DNA of 40,909 nt from DATFYM01 sp035315065 (GTDB taxonomy: Bacteria > Acidobacteriota > Terriglobia > UBA7540): the NCBI GenBank assembly GCA_035315065.1, contig DATFYM010000209.1, forward strand, positions 1-40,909, in the 5' to 3' direction. Shown here piece after piece: positions 8,432-16,765 of the stretch. The position numbers and the translations under genes are program-made. The notes under the pieces were generated by a model. That model did no database searches. It had not been told where the DNA came from and worked only from the letters and a program-made list of their open reading frames with translations. The stretch's first letter is position 1, and every line of letters begins with the position of its first letter.

Positions 8432-9223
8432 CTAGTCCCTCGCCCCTGTGGGCGGCGGTTCGGGCGGATTCTCCGGCGGGGCGGCCACCTGGAAAACAAA
8501 CGTGGCGTCCTGCCCGATCTTGCTTCCCGGCGCGGGAGATTGGGTGAGAACGGTCCCAACCGCCGCGGCCCCGCCTTGCGGGATCTGGGTTACCTCTCCC
8601 ACTTTGAAGCCCGCGGCTTCAATGGTACGCCGGGCTTCATCCACCGGCTTTCCCACAAAGTTTGGACACTCATAAGCAGCGGCCGGGGGTCCGAGCGAAA
8701 CCAGGAAGTTCATCGCCGGGCTATGGGCCTCCGCAGAGGGCGGCGGTTCCTGCGCCACGACCACGTTGCTCTCCGCAGTCTCGCCCGACGGCCCTGCCGG
8801 CCAGTGGACCGCCACCACATCGCCGATCGTGAGTCCCCGCTCTACCACGGTGATTTCGGCGGCGCGGCCGGTCGCACCCACCAGGTCGGGTATGGGAGCG
8901 CGCCGGGCTCCCAGGCTTACCAGCACGTGAACGCGCTGTCCCACCTTGATGCGGGTACCCGGCGGCGGCTCCTGCGACACCACCTGGTCAGCGGGATGCT
9001 CGGCACTGTAGAGTTTGCTCTCGACGATGTAATCCAGGCCCAGGCCGCTTGCCAGGCGCTGCGCCGATTCGCTGGAGCGGCCCACCAAATTGGGCATCGC
9101 CTCCTGGTGACCGTGAATCGCAAGGCGAATGGTGGTAATAGCGCTGATCAGCGCCACCGCCACCAGCACCGTAAAGAGCAGGAACAGGCGGAAAAGAGTC
9201 TTGATCTGCGACGCGAGACCCAT
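8432..9223 (-). CDS. Membrane-anchored PASTA-domain protein
   Basis: A 263-residue protein with an uncleaved N-terminal transmembrane helix (about residues 9-31) and three tandem PASTA domains in the periplasm (about 40-105, 108-180, 184-252). Typical PASTA phrases are present: MPNLVGRSSESAQ, VVSQEPPPGTRIKVG, PNFVGKPVDEARRTIE and LTQSPAPGSKIG. It ends in a proline-rich tail. PASTA domains are best known at the outer end of PknB-type kinases and penicillin-binding proteins, where they bind peptidoglycan pieces. Here there is no kinase or transpeptidase part, so it is a stand-alone PASTA protein of unknown job. The ATG at 9223 is preferred over an in-frame TTG at 9232. Confidence 0.85.
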   Translation of the reverse strand: MGLASQIKTLFRLFLLFTVLVAVALISAITTIRLAIHGHQEAMPNLVGRSSESAQRLASGLGLDYIVESKLYSAEHPADQVVSQEPPPGTRIKVGQRVHVLVSLGARRAPIPDLVGATGRAAEITVVERGLTIGDVVAVHWPAGPSGETAESNVVVAQEPPPSAEAHSPAMNFLVSLGPPAAAYECPNFVGKPVDEARRTIEAAGFKVGEVTQIPQGGAAAVGTVLTQSPAPGSKIGQDATFVFQVAAPPENPPEPPPTGARD

Positions 9224-9227
9224 CAGA

Positions 9228-9367
9228 GTCAATTATGAACGAGGAACCATGAATGATGAACATTTTTCTGGGAGCGCAGAGATTGACGATTGCCGATTTG
9301 AAGACACACACTTCGGACCGAGGTCTTCAATCGTCAATAAAGAGCGGGCGAGACGCTCGCGCTCCAC
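9228..9367. repeat. Mixed repeats before lutA
   Basis: The block holds TATGAACGAGGAACCATGAATGATG units, then a GATTGACGATTGCCGATTTGAAGAC arm (about 9282-9304) with inverted GTCTTCAATCGTCAAT (about 9323-9338), then the hairpin AAGAGCGGGCGAGACGCTCGCGCTCC (about 9341-9366). The last is the same family as the units at 4641 and 16090. Confidence 0.65.
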
Positions 9368-9384
9368 GCTATAATGAATGACCG

Positions 9385-10116
9385 ATGACCAAGCCTCGCG
9401 TCGCGCTCTTCATAACGTGCCTAGGAGACCAGTTCTTTCCCCGGGTCGGCGAATGCATGGTCCAAGTGCTGCGGCGCCTGGGGGTGGAGGTGACCTTCGA
9501 CCCCGCCCAAACGTGCTGCGGTCAGCCCGCCTTCAACACCGGCTACCGCGATGAGGCGCGCGCCGTGGCTTCGCGGGTGCTCAGTCTTTTCGAGAACGCC
9601 GACTACGTGGTGGCCCCTTCGGGCTCCTGTACCGCCATGGTTCGCGTTTTCTACCCCGAGCTTTTCGAACACGATCGCGAGCGCTGCCAGAAGGCGCGAA
9701 AGCTCGGCGAGCGCTTCTTCGAGTTCTCGGAGTTCCTGGTGAAGGTGCTGAAAGTCGAGGATGTGGGTGCGACCTTCGCCCATCGGGTCACCTACCATGA
9801 TTCCTGCCATCTTCTGCGCGAGCTGGGGATCGAAGCCGAGCCGCGCAAGTTGCTGCGTGCCGTGCGCGGGATCGATCTGCGAGAGATGAACGACTACAAG
9901 CTGTGCTGCGGCTTCGGCGGGACTTTCTCCGTGAAGTTTCCCGAGGTTTCCGTAGCCATGGGCGAAGATAAGGTCCGCGCCGCCGCCGCAACCGGGGCCG
10001 AGTACCTGGTGGCCAACGATTCAAGCTGCCTGATGCACCTAGCGGGAGTGATTCACCGGCGAGGGCTGACCATCGAGACGATGCATCTGGCCGAAGTGCT
10101 GGCACGAAGAAAGTAG
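9385..10116 (+). CDS. lutA: LutA, L-lactate utilisation protein
   Basis: A 243-residue cytoplasmic protein made of two CCG domains, as in LutA/YkgE and the GlcF and heterodisulfide reductase families. The first ends in TCCGQPAFNTGY, the second has YHDSCHLLRELG and LCCGFGGTFSVKFPE. These cysteine-rich motifs bind an iron-sulfur cofactor. In Bacillus and others LutA, LutB and LutC together oxidise L-lactate to pyruvate. lutB follows 110 bp downstream on the same strand, separated by a repeat element. Length is normal. The ATG at 9385 fits the conserved N-terminus (RVALFITCLGD). Confidence 0.9.
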   Translation: MTKPRVALFITCLGDQFFPRVGECMVQVLRRLGVEVTFDPAQTCCGQPAFNTGYRDEARAVASRVLSLFENADYVVAPSGSCTAMVRVFYPELFEHDRERCQKARKLGERFFEFSEFLVKVLKVEDVGATFAHRVTYHDSCHLLRELGIEAEPRKLLRAVRGIDLREMNDYKLCCGFGGTFSVKFPEVSVAMGEDKVRAAAATGAEYLVANDSSCLMHLAGVIHRRGLTIETMHLAEVLARRK

Positions 10117-10216
10117 ACGGTAGACAGCAGACGGGGAGAAAGAGTAGACAGTAGACGGCAGAGGGGAAGGAAAAGGCCGACCTTTTCCCGTCTACCGTCT
10201 GCCGTCTGCCGTCTAC
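10113..10216. repeat. GTAGAC-family inverted repeat inside the lut operon
   Basis: GTAGACGGTAGACAGCAGACG units (10115-10165) face inverted CGTCTACCGTCTGCCGTCTGC units (about 10188-10213). A short inner palindrome GGAAAAGGCCGACCTTTTCC (about 10168-10187) closes the structure, giving a long potential hairpin between lutA and lutB. It could reduce or process the shared transcript. Confidence 0.75.
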
Positions 10217-10226
10217 GGCTTCAAGC

Positions 10227-11720
10227 ATGAGCGACACCGGAGTCCAAAGCAACCAGATCCACGAGTTGGCGCACGAAGCGATGCGCGACGCACACCTGGG
10301 CGAAGCCTATCGCTCGTCCACGTTGCGGCTCTACACCCATCGGCTCGAAGCCGCGGCGGAATTGCCGGGGTTCGATCGCCTCCGGGACCGCGCGCGCGAG
10401 CTGAAGCGGGAGGTGATCGAGCATCTCGACTTCTATCTCGATCAGTTTTCCGCCCAAGTGGAGCGGCACGGCGGCAGGGTCCACTGGGCCGCCACTGGCG
10501 ACGAGGCTTGCCGCATCGTGTGCGACATTGCGCAGCGGGCCGGGACACACGAGGTGGTAAAGGGCAAGACCATGGTCAGCGAAGAGATCGAGCTGAACCA
10601 CGCGCTCGAGGCCGTGGGGATTCGGGCTGTGGAGACCGATCTCGGCGAGTTCATCCTCCAGCTCGCGCACGAGCGGCCGGCGCACATCGTGGCTCCCGCC
10701 ATGCACAAAACCCGGCAGGACGTGGCCGATCTCTTCGCCGCCCAGGTTGATCCCCACCGCACCGAAGAACCGGAGCAGCTCACGGCCATCGCACGCCGCG
10801 CGTTGCGCGAGATGTTCGCCAAAGCCGGTGTGGGGCTAAGCGGCGCCAATTTCGCCGTGGCGGAAACGGGCACGATAGTGGTGATCGAGAACGAAGGCAA
10901 CATCCGGTTCTCGACCACGGCGCCCAGGGTGCACGTAGTACTGGTGGGCATCGAGAAACTTATCCCCCGCTTTCAGGATCTGGCGGTTTTCCTGCGGATT
11001 CTGGCGCGGTCGGGAACCGGCCAGAAGCTGAGTTCGTACACTTCCATGCTCACCGGTCCGCGTCGCCCGGGCGAAGACGGTCCGGACGAAATGCACGTGG
11101 TACTGCTGGATAACGGGCGCATCACCACGCTGGCCGATCCCAAGATGCGCGAGGTGCTCTACTGCATCCGCTGCGGCGCGTGCCTGAATGCCTGCCCGGT
11201 ATATCGGAAGATCGGCGGCCACGCCTACGGCTGGGTCTATAGCGGACCTATTGGAGCGCTCATCACCCCGCAGTTCGTCGGCCTCGATCAGGCACGCGAG
11301 CTGCCCTTCGCCTCATCGCTGTGCGGCGCGTGTCGCGAGGTTTGCCCGGTGCGGATCAATATCCCCGACCTGTTGCTTCACCTCCGCAGCAAGGCGCAAG
11401 AGGAAACGACGGCGGACACGCCCAAAGCCGGGCACTCGCCCGCGGGCGAGCGTCTCTCGATGCGACTGTGGGCATGGGCGATGCAGCGACCGTGGGCGTA
11501 CCGAGTGGGCGCGCGACTGGCACGATTGGGACTACGCCTTTGGGCTCGAAGTGACCGGCCGCACGCGGACGGCGGTAACGGCAGCGCACGATGGATCAGC
11601 AAGTTTCCCTGGTTCCCGCTCTCCGGCTGGACTGAAGGCCGCGATTTTCCGGCGCCAGCTGCGAAAAGCTTTCGCGAATGGTGGCACGATATTGGTGACA
11701 AGCGAACGCGACGTTGCTGA
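10227..11720 (+). CDS. lutB: LutB, L-lactate utilisation iron-sulfur protein
   Basis: A 497-residue LutB/YkgF homologue. The N-terminal LUD domain spans about residues 60-300 (phrases KGKTMVSEEIELNHALE, AETGTIVVIENEGN). Two ferredoxin-like [4Fe-4S] motifs follow, CIRCGACLNACPVYRKIGG and CGACREVCPVRINIP, each with CxxCxxC and a distal CP. The tail (about 390-497) is poorly conserved and rich in Trp, Arg and Ala. It should act with LutA in lactate oxidation, passing electrons to the respiratory chain. The third member, lutC, is not directly downstream; a broken toxin gene and repeats come next. The ATG at 10227 follows the repeat element closely, and the last copy of the repeat lies within its leader. 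Confidence 0.92.
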   Translation: MSDTGVQSNQIHELAHEAMRDAHLGEAYRSSTLRLYTHRLEAAAELPGFDRLRDRARELKREVIEHLDFYLDQFSAQVERHGGRVHWAATGDEACRIVCDIAQRAGTHEVVKGKTMVSEEIELNHALEAVGIRAVETDLGEFILQLAHERPAHIVAPAMHKTRQDVADLFAAQVDPHRTEEPEQLTAIARRALREMFAKAGVGLSGANFAVAETGTIVVIENEGNIRFSTTAPRVHVVLVGIEKLIPRFQDLAVFLRILARSGTGQKLSSYTSMLTGPRRPGEDGPDEMHVVLLDNGRITTLADPKMREVLYCIRCGACLNACPVYRKIGGHAYGWVYSGPIGALITPQFVGLDQARELPFASSLCGACREVCPVRINIPDLLLHLRSKAQEETTADTPKAGHSPAGERLSMRLWAWAMQRPWAYRVGARLARLGLRLWARSDRPHADGGNGSARWISKFPWFPLSGWTEGRDFPAPAAKSFREWWHDIGDKRTRRC

Positions 11721-11735
11721 GGCTCGCTCGGGGCG

Positions 11736-11951
11736 TTAGCGATACGCTTCGCGGCGATGCCGTACGGACAGGATCTGAAGGGTGTCCCCGAGAACGTGAA
11801 AACGCATTCGGTAGTCGCCGACGCGCAGCCGATATTCTCTGGGATCGGATCCCTTTAGCCACTTGACGTCACCTTCCTATGTGAATAGGAAGCGCGCCAA
11901 GCCCTCCAGAACCCGCAGGGCCGTCTCGCGGTCGATGCGACGCCTTGTCTT
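11736..11951 (-). pseudogene. RelE/ParE-family toxin remnant with internal TAG
   Basis: Reading the minus strand from 11951, the frame gives a RelE-like segment (RRRIDRETALRVLEGLARF), then a TAG stop, then in the same frame VKWLKGSDPREYRLRVGDYRM and IILSV-like end LQILSVRHRREAYR before a TAA at 11736-11738. The later half is the classic RelE core (the LxGxxxxYRLRVGxYR and HRREAYR motifs). There is no start codon: upstream the frame runs straight into the repeat at 11953. The gene is therefore truncated at the 5' end and interrupted by an amber codon, so it is dead. No antitoxin gene is left beside it. Confidence 0.75.
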
Positions 11952-11952
11952 C

Positions 11953-12008
11953 AATCCAAAATTCCAAAATCCAAAATTCCATCCAATCGGCAATCGACAA
12001 TTCCAGGG
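11953..12008. repeat. CCAAAATTCC repeat and GATTGAC-type fragment
   Basis: Three copies of TCCAAAATTCC/TCCAAAATCC (11954-11981) are followed by CAATCGGCAATCGACAATTCC (11985-12005). The array has replaced the start of the RelE remnant and occupies the leader of the DUF4097 gene. Confidence 0.6.
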
Positions 12009-12059
12009 CTAACCGTTCCGGCTACCGGTCGTCTATAACAGTGGCCAGGAGGGCCAACC

Positions 12060-12971
12060 ATGAACAAGCGACTTGTTTTGAGTTTGACGGTTTCAGTTCT
12101 GTTTCTCAGTGTGGCGATCATTTCCGCCAAGCATCATTCCAGCAGCCTAACCGCCAGCAATGACGACGAGGCGGGCGGGTGTAGCCAGATCCACATGAAC
12201 TTTGACGACCGGGAGACCGTGCGTAGTGAGCAGCACCTCACCATTCCTTCCTCCCAAGGGCAGACCTTGAGCGTGACGGCGGCTGAGAACGGCGGCATCC
12301 GCGTGATCGGCGGCGACGGGAGCGAGTACGACGTCGCCGTGTGCAATGTCGCGGCCGGCGACGACCGCGAGAGCGCGCAGGGGCGTCTGGCTTCGATTTC
12401 CGCCTCCGTCCGAAATAACGAGCTCTCCGTCAGCGGCCCCGGCGGCGGCGACTGGACCGCCTACCTGATCATCCGCGCTCCCCGGAACGCCGCCATGGTC
12501 TTGGCGGCGCACAACGGCCCCATCAGCTTGCGCAACCTGAGCGGAGCGGTGAAGGCGCGAAGCATCAACGGACCGATCGCCCTCAAGGAATGCTCGGGCG
12601 ATATCCAGGCGACCACCACCAATGGTCCCATCAGCCTCAGCGGCAGCGGCGGCAAATTGAGGCTGGAGACGCAAAACGGCCCGATTAGCGTCGATCTGAG
12701 CGGGTCGCGATGGAAGGAGGACGGCCTCGAAGCTCGAACCGAGAACGGCCCCTTGAGCCTGAAGGTGCCCGCGGGTTATGAGCCGGGCGTGCGGGTGGAG
12801 GCGTCCGGGCACTCCCCCATGCGATGCAGCGCCGCTGTCTGTGGCCAGGCCCAGCGGACCTGGGACGACGAGCACCGCTTCATCGTGTTGGGAAGCTCAT
12901 CGCCGGCGGTGCGGATGTCTACCGTGAACGGTCCGGTCAGCGTGGAGTCGAGTGGGGAGGAAGCTGATTGA
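12060..12971 (+). CDS. DUF4097-family secreted beta-strand-repeat protein
   Basis: A 303-residue protein with an N-terminal signal sequence (about residues 1-24) and a body of repeated beta strands. From about residue 145 it contains six spaced copies of an NGPI/NGPL/NGPV motif (HNGPISLRN, INGPIALKE, TNGPISLSG, QNGPISVDL, ENGPLSLKV, VNGPVSVES), each closing a strand of about 18-20 residues. This fits the DUF4097 right-handed beta-helix adhesin-like family, whose function is not established. Two to three cysteines lie near both ends. The ATG at 12060 has a strong AGGAGG about 8 bp upstream (12047-12052). It stands alone. Confidence 0.8.
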   Translation: MNKRLVLSLTVSVLFLSVAIISAKHHSSSLTASNDDEAGGCSQIHMNFDDRETVRSEQHLTIPSSQGQTLSVTAAENGGIRVIGGDGSEYDVAVCNVAAGDDRESAQGRLASISASVRNNELSVSGPGGGDWTAYLIIRAPRNAAMVLAAHNGPISLRNLSGAVKARSINGPIALKECSGDIQATTTNGPISLSGSGGKLRLETQNGPISVDLSGSRWKEDGLEARTENGPLSLKVPAGYEPGVRVEASGHSPMRCSAAVCGQAQRTWDDEHRFIVLGSSSPAVRMSTVNGPVSVESSGEEAD

Positions 12972-13083
12972 AAGAGAAGGTTGAGTCATTGAGCCATCGG
13001 GTCATTGAGCCATTGAAAGACAAGAAAGAACAATCCGCTCCTGTTCAATGGCGCAATGATTCAATGACTCAATGACTCAATCT
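12972..13083. repeat. GTCATTGA-family inverted repeat
   Basis: Units TTGAGTCATTGAGCCATCGGGTCATTGAGCCATTGA (12990-13016, given here in part) face inverted TCAATGGCGCAATGATTCAATGACTCAATGA units (13044-13078). The right arm encodes the stop and last residues (ESLSH) of the phosphoesterase gene on the minus strand. Placed between convergent genes, it could act as a terminator. Confidence 0.75.
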
Positions 13084-15901
13084 TCCTCGGTGCCGGCATG
13101 GGGACGCTGCCTTTGCGTTCCTGCCACAAGATGGCGTTGAGCCGGGCCGCATCGATGGCGTCGGCGCGCGAGAAGTCCATGCGCGCGGAGTCCCAGGCGC
13201 CGGGCCCATGGTTGGGGTTCACCTGATACAGCAGGCCAGTTGTCTTGGCTATTGGGTCGGCTTGGAAAGGTGGCTGGGTGCCCGGACCGGAGAAGAGCGG
13301 GGCCATGGGCGCGGCCACGGCGTCGTTGTTGTTCATGGGCGGGAGTCCAAGGAGTGCCTCCATGGTGCGTACCATGTTCACCGTGGTATAGAAGGCGTGG
13401 TCGACGAAGGGGCTGGCGAGCGAACCGGGCGAGTATTTGCTGATCACCAGCGCCGGGCTGCGGTGGGCGTCGACGTGGTCGGGACCGTCCTGGGCATCGT
13501 CCTCGAGAATGAAGATGGCGGTGTCGTCCCAGTAAGAGCTGTGGGAAACCGCTTCCGCCAAGCGGCCCACGGCGAGGTCGTTGTCGGCCACTGAGGCCTC
13601 CGGCCGCGGCCCGCCGGGGCGAGCGCCCATGGTGTGATCGTTGGGCAGGCGCAGGATGACGAATTGCGGCAGCTCGCGATCCCTGGCTCCCTCGGCGCGC
13701 GCCTTGACGAAGCCCTCGAACTCGTTGAGGAACTCGTCCACGCGGAGCTGATCCGGATACTGCAGGTTGAAGTCGGCGTAGTTGGGGTCGAAGTGGCCCG
13801 TCAGCTCCGGCTTGGTGGGAACGTCGCGGGCGATCACCGGCACCAGCCAAGGCCACGGGCTCGGCGACCCGTGCGGCTGGCCCACGTTGGGCGGCAGCGG
13901 CTCGCCTTTCTTGATAAAGGTCCGACTACAGGGCTGGCCCGCCACAGCGGGGGTCCCTTCCTGGCGCGGCCGGGCGGCGCGAAAGTCGCCGCACCATTCG
14001 GTATCCACAAACTCCCCGTAGTTGCGGTGGGTGAGGCCGGCGCGTGCCACGTCGGCCCAGATGTAGCCGGTGCCGGGCTCATCGACGTCGGGCATCCCCT
14101 CGTCCAAGGGAACTCCCTGTCCCACCCTGCCCTCGTAGTCGTAGTCGCGCTCCGAGCCCCGGTAGCTGATCTCCCAGGTCTTTTCCGTGTAGTCGCTGTC
14201 GATCGCCGCCATGGACCACACATGGCCGTTTCCGGAGACTTCGCCGCTGACGTAGAAGTTGTCGAGGATGCCGAACTGCCGCGCCAGCGCGTGCTGGTTG
14301 GGAGTGATGTCCTCGCCGTAGAGGCAGAGGGTGGGGTCGCCGTTCGCCTCTTTCAGGTCGCCGAACATCTGGTCGTAGCTGCGGTTCTCTTTGATGATGT
14401 AGATGACGTGCTTAATGGGCCGGATCGGATTAGAGCCGGCGGCGAAGTGAATCTCCTCCGGCTTTGCGTTCTCACGGTTGCTCTCCTCCGCTTCCTGCGT
14501 CAGTTCGGCCAGCATGGCTTCGGCCTTGGGGATACTCACCTGGGCCAGCGATCCGTGGAGGAGGGACGCGATGTAGCGGTGCTTGTGCCCGAGGCCGTAG
14601 GAGCCGGTGGTCTTGTCGGGAGGCACGATGGCGGAGTTGGGGCCGGTGCCCTCGCCCTTGCCGGACGCAACGAAGAGGTGAGCGCCCTGGATGGCGAGTG
14701 CCGTCGGGTACCACTCGGTGGGGATGAATCCCATTGCTGCCTGCGGCCGGGCGGGGTCGAGCGAGCGGCTGAGATCGAACACGGCGACCGCGTCGGCCGC
14801 GGCTTCGGCCACGAACAGGCGTGTGCCGGCAGCATCAACGGCCAGCGCGTTGGGGACAGTGCCGCCGTATTGCTGACCCGGAAGCTCGGTGGAGAGCATG
14901 CCTGCCACTTGGCCCGTTGCCGTATCAATCGCCGCCACGCGGTCGGAGTTGGCGAGCGCGACGTACAGATACTTCTCGTCCGGGCTGAGCGCGAGAGCGG
15001 TGGGATGCGAGCCGGCGGCGATGGGCGAAGCGGGCGCGAGCAGCGGAATCATGCGGACGACGCGGCCGGCGCTGAGGTCCAGTTCCGCCACCGTCGAAGC
15101 GTTCCACAGCGTGCAGTAGGCGCGCTCACCGTCCCGCGTCACGGCGACGCCGTAAGGATACGAGGCGGGCACGTCCTGGTGGGTGCTGAGATCGAAGCGA
15201 AAGACCGCTTGGCCGCTTGCGGCGTCGATCAGCAGCGCGTCGTCCGACAGATTGTCTGCCACCAGCAGCCGCTCGCCGGACGCGGCGCGGAATGCGACGA
15301 GGCCCGCCGGATAGGGCACTGCCTTGCCGGCCGGCACGCGGCCCGTGAGCGTCGAGTTCTTGCCGGGCGCCAAGGTTTGCACCGGAACGCGGATGAAGCG
15401 GTCGGGCGTCGGGCGGCCGTCCGAAAACTTGTAGACGGCGATCCCGCTGCCCGTGTCGCCGGTTACGGTTCCGGCGGCGTCGGTCAGCGAAGCCATCGAC
15501 GCATACAGCCGTGCGCCGTCCGGGCTGAAGGCAAGGCCGAGAAAGTAAGTCAGGTGAGCGCGGTGATCGAGACGCTGGTCGGGGTAGTCCGAGAGGCGGC
15601 CGGTCTGAGTGTCGAGCACAGCGATCGACTCGTCGAACCCGCTCTCTTCCGTTCCGTAACCGTTATTCAGCAAGGCGACGTAGCGTCCGTCCGGGCTCAA
15701 AGCGATGGCCGCAGGGAAGCTGTTCGTCTTCTGCGGCTCACCCGGAATTGGAGCCAGCAGCATCTTCCCGGTGGAGAGAGGAATCGGCCGCTTGGGCTCG
15801 CTTTGGGCGCGCGAAAGACGCGACGGTCCCGACAAATCCAGCAGGCCCAGTCCGATTCCCAACAAAGCGCCAAGGGCGCAAATCAACCGAGATCTGATCA
15901 T
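13061..15901 (-). CDS. Secreted YncE-like beta-propeller / phosphoesterase fusion
   Basis: A 946-residue exported protein. A signal peptide occupies about residues 1-32 (cut near SRAQS). Residues about 45-450 form a YncE/NHL-type seven-bladed propeller with recurring ALSPDGRYVA, AFSPDGARLY, ALSPDEKYLYVA phrases. Residues about 485-930 match the PF04185 phosphoesterase family (phospholipase C/acid phosphatase group): IKHVIYIIKENRSYDQMFGDL at the start with the Glu-Asn pair typical of the metal site, then NFYVSGEVSGNGHVWS, LPNDHTMG and ILEDDAQDGPDHVDAHR. The domain pair is recurrent in soil bacteria, usually annotated as YncE/alkaline phosphatase family. A role in periplasmic phosphate-ester hydrolysis is likely, substrate unknown. 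Start ATG at 15901. The extreme C-terminus comes from the GTCATTGA repeat. Confidence 0.9.
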   Translation of the reverse strand: MIRSRLICALGALLGIGLGLLDLSGPSRLSRAQSEPKRPIPLSTGKMLLAPIPGEPQKTNSFPAAIALSPDGRYVALLNNGYGTEESGFDESIAVLDTQTGRLSDYPDQRLDHRAHLTYFLGLAFSPDGARLYASMASLTDAAGTVTGDTGSGIAVYKFSDGRPTPDRFIRVPVQTLAPGKNSTLTGRVPAGKAVPYPAGLVAFRAASGERLLVADNLSDDALLIDAASGQAVFRFDLSTHQDVPASYPYGVAVTRDGERAYCTLWNASTVAELDLSAGRVVRMIPLLAPASPIAAGSHPTALALSPDEKYLYVALANSDRVAAIDTATGQVAGMLSTELPGQQYGGTVPNALAVDAAGTRLFVAEAAADAVAVFDLSRSLDPARPQAAMGFIPTEWYPTALAIQGAHLFVASGKGEGTGPNSAIVPPDKTTGSYGLGHKHRYIASLLHGSLAQVSIPKAEAMLAELTQEAEESNRENAKPEEIHFAAGSNPIRPIKHVIYIIKENRSYDQMFGDLKEANGDPTLCLYGEDITPNQHALARQFGILDNFYVSGEVSGNGHVWSMAAIDSDYTEKTWEISYRGSERDYDYEGRVGQGVPLDEGMPDVDEPGTGYIWADVARAGLTHRNYGEFVDTEWCGDFRAARPRQEGTPAVAGQPCSRTFIKKGEPLPPNVGQPHGSPSPWPWLVPVIARDVPTKPELTGHFDPNYADFNLQYPDQLRVDEFLNEFEGFVKARAEGARDRELPQFVILRLPNDHTMGARPGGPRPEASVADNDLAVGRLAEAVSHSSYWDDTAIFILEDDAQDGPDHVDAHRSPALVISKYSPGSLASPFVDHAFYTTVNMVRTMEALLGLPPMNNNDAVAAPMAPLFSGPGTQPPFQADPIAKTTGLLYQVNPNHGPGAWDSARMDFSRADAIDAARLNAILWQERKGSVPMPAPRKIESLSH

Positions 15902-16085
15902 AGATAGGGCTCCGCCTTCTCAGGCCCCCGCCGAGCACGGGCAACGATGCTTTCGGCTACCAGGAGATTGTGCATCGTATCACTTCCGGCCCGGCAACGC
16001 ATCCGATGTGGCACCGCAGTTTACCGTAGCAGCGCGTCGCTCTTCTCCGGGGTGGCAAGTCTTTTCAACCGACAATCGTCAATGA

Positions 16086-16700
16086 TCAGTGAAGAGCGGA
16101 CGAGACGCCGGCGCTCCCAGGGGAGTTAAGCAATCCTTTGACGACGCCGGCCAGTCGGTTGCCATCCAGCCGAAGATCCGACGGCGCCGCCAAGCCAAGT
16201 TGATGCATCCAGTAGGCCGGTGCGGGCGGCTGCGCCTCCCAGCGCGCGTCGCGGCCAAAGACCATATAGACGTCCCACGCCGGCAGGCCGCGCGGCAAGC
16301 GCAGGAGGGGACCGTAGGTTTTCCCGACGCTCGTGTCAGCGTCGTAGTAGCGGCGGGCGCGGGGGTCCGGGATCCGCTCGCCCTGGTCCCTTGCTGCCGA
16401 TTCCCACCCGCCGGAACGCAGGACCGGAAGCCACACCACGTAGGCGCGCAGGTTCGGATCGGGGATCTTGCCCAGCACGTCGCGTTCGACTACGGAGGCC
16501 CCCCGTAGGCAAACCCCTCACGTCGGATCGACCAGCAACACGAGGCGGACTTGACCCGCGTCGTGATTGAAGTCGGCGCGCAGGGGTTCGAGACCGGTTG
16601 AAAGGCGGACGGGCGTGAAGTCGCCCTGCGGGTGGGAGCAGGCCGTGATCGTGAAGGCCAGAGCAGCCAAAGCACTCAGCAGCGCACGCCGCTTGGTCAC
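16086..16700 (-). CDS. Candidate selenoprotein lipoprotein with U-x-x-C motif
   Basis: One open frame runs from 16769 to 16086 broken only by a TGA at 16518-16520. If TGA is read as selenocysteine, starting at the GTG at 16700, the product has 204 residues with Sec61. Residues 1-21 are a lipoprotein signal (basic MTKRR, hydrophobic core, lipobox TITAC with Cys21). Around Sec the sequence is VDPTUGVCLRGASVVERDVL: a U-x-x-C redox motif after a beta strand, followed by a helix and another strand (RAYVVWLPVL), as in thioredoxin-fold proteins. A SECIS-like hairpin lies just after TGA. It is therefore probably an envelope thiol/selenol redox protein. The upstream ATG at 16769 overlaps the ubiE stop as ATGA and could be a coupled start, but would place 23 repeat-like residues before the signal. 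The last residues come from a GAGCG hairpin repeat. A conventional caller would see two short frames (16518-16769 and 16086-16478). Confidence 0.75.
16088..16125. repeat. GAGCGGRCG hairpin repeat at gene end
   Basis: GAAGAGCGGACGAGACGCCGGCGCTCCCAG matches, with a few changes, the units at 4641-4670 and 9341-9366, and is itself nearly palindromic. It encodes the C-terminal residues of the selenoprotein candidate, so the repeat landed at or extended that gene's end. Confidence 0.6.
16484..16520 (-). promoter_or_regulatory. SECIS-like stem-loop following in-frame TGA
   Basis: On the minus-strand mRNA the UGA (16520-16518) is followed by GGG and then a stem-loop. Lower stem: GUUUG (16514-16510) with CGAAC (16488-16484). 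Then a 1x1 C/U mismatch. Upper stem: CUACGG (16508-16503) with CCGUAG (16495-16490). The loop is GGGGCCU (16502-16496). The loop begins 16 nt after UGA, close to the 17-18 nt of E. coli fdhF, and it contains the G-G pair expected by SelB. This is 11 bp of pairing in exactly the bacterial SECIS position. Confidence 0.7.
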
Positions 16701-16765
16701 GAAAACAATCAGCCACTTTCGGGTTTTCAGTCTCCGGTTTCGAGTTTGCAAGGTCGACTCCCGAT

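Noticed and set aside
11876..11884. TAG in the RelE remnant as pyrrolysine
   Set aside because: The gene also lacks a start codon and there is no sign of a pyrrolysine system, so decay is a better explanation.
13634..15907. A 757-codon open frame on the plus strand
   Set aside because: It is the antisense of the YncE/phosphoesterase gene. High GC keeps it open; it has no domain motif, is rich in Val, Gly and Arg, and lacks a ribosome site.
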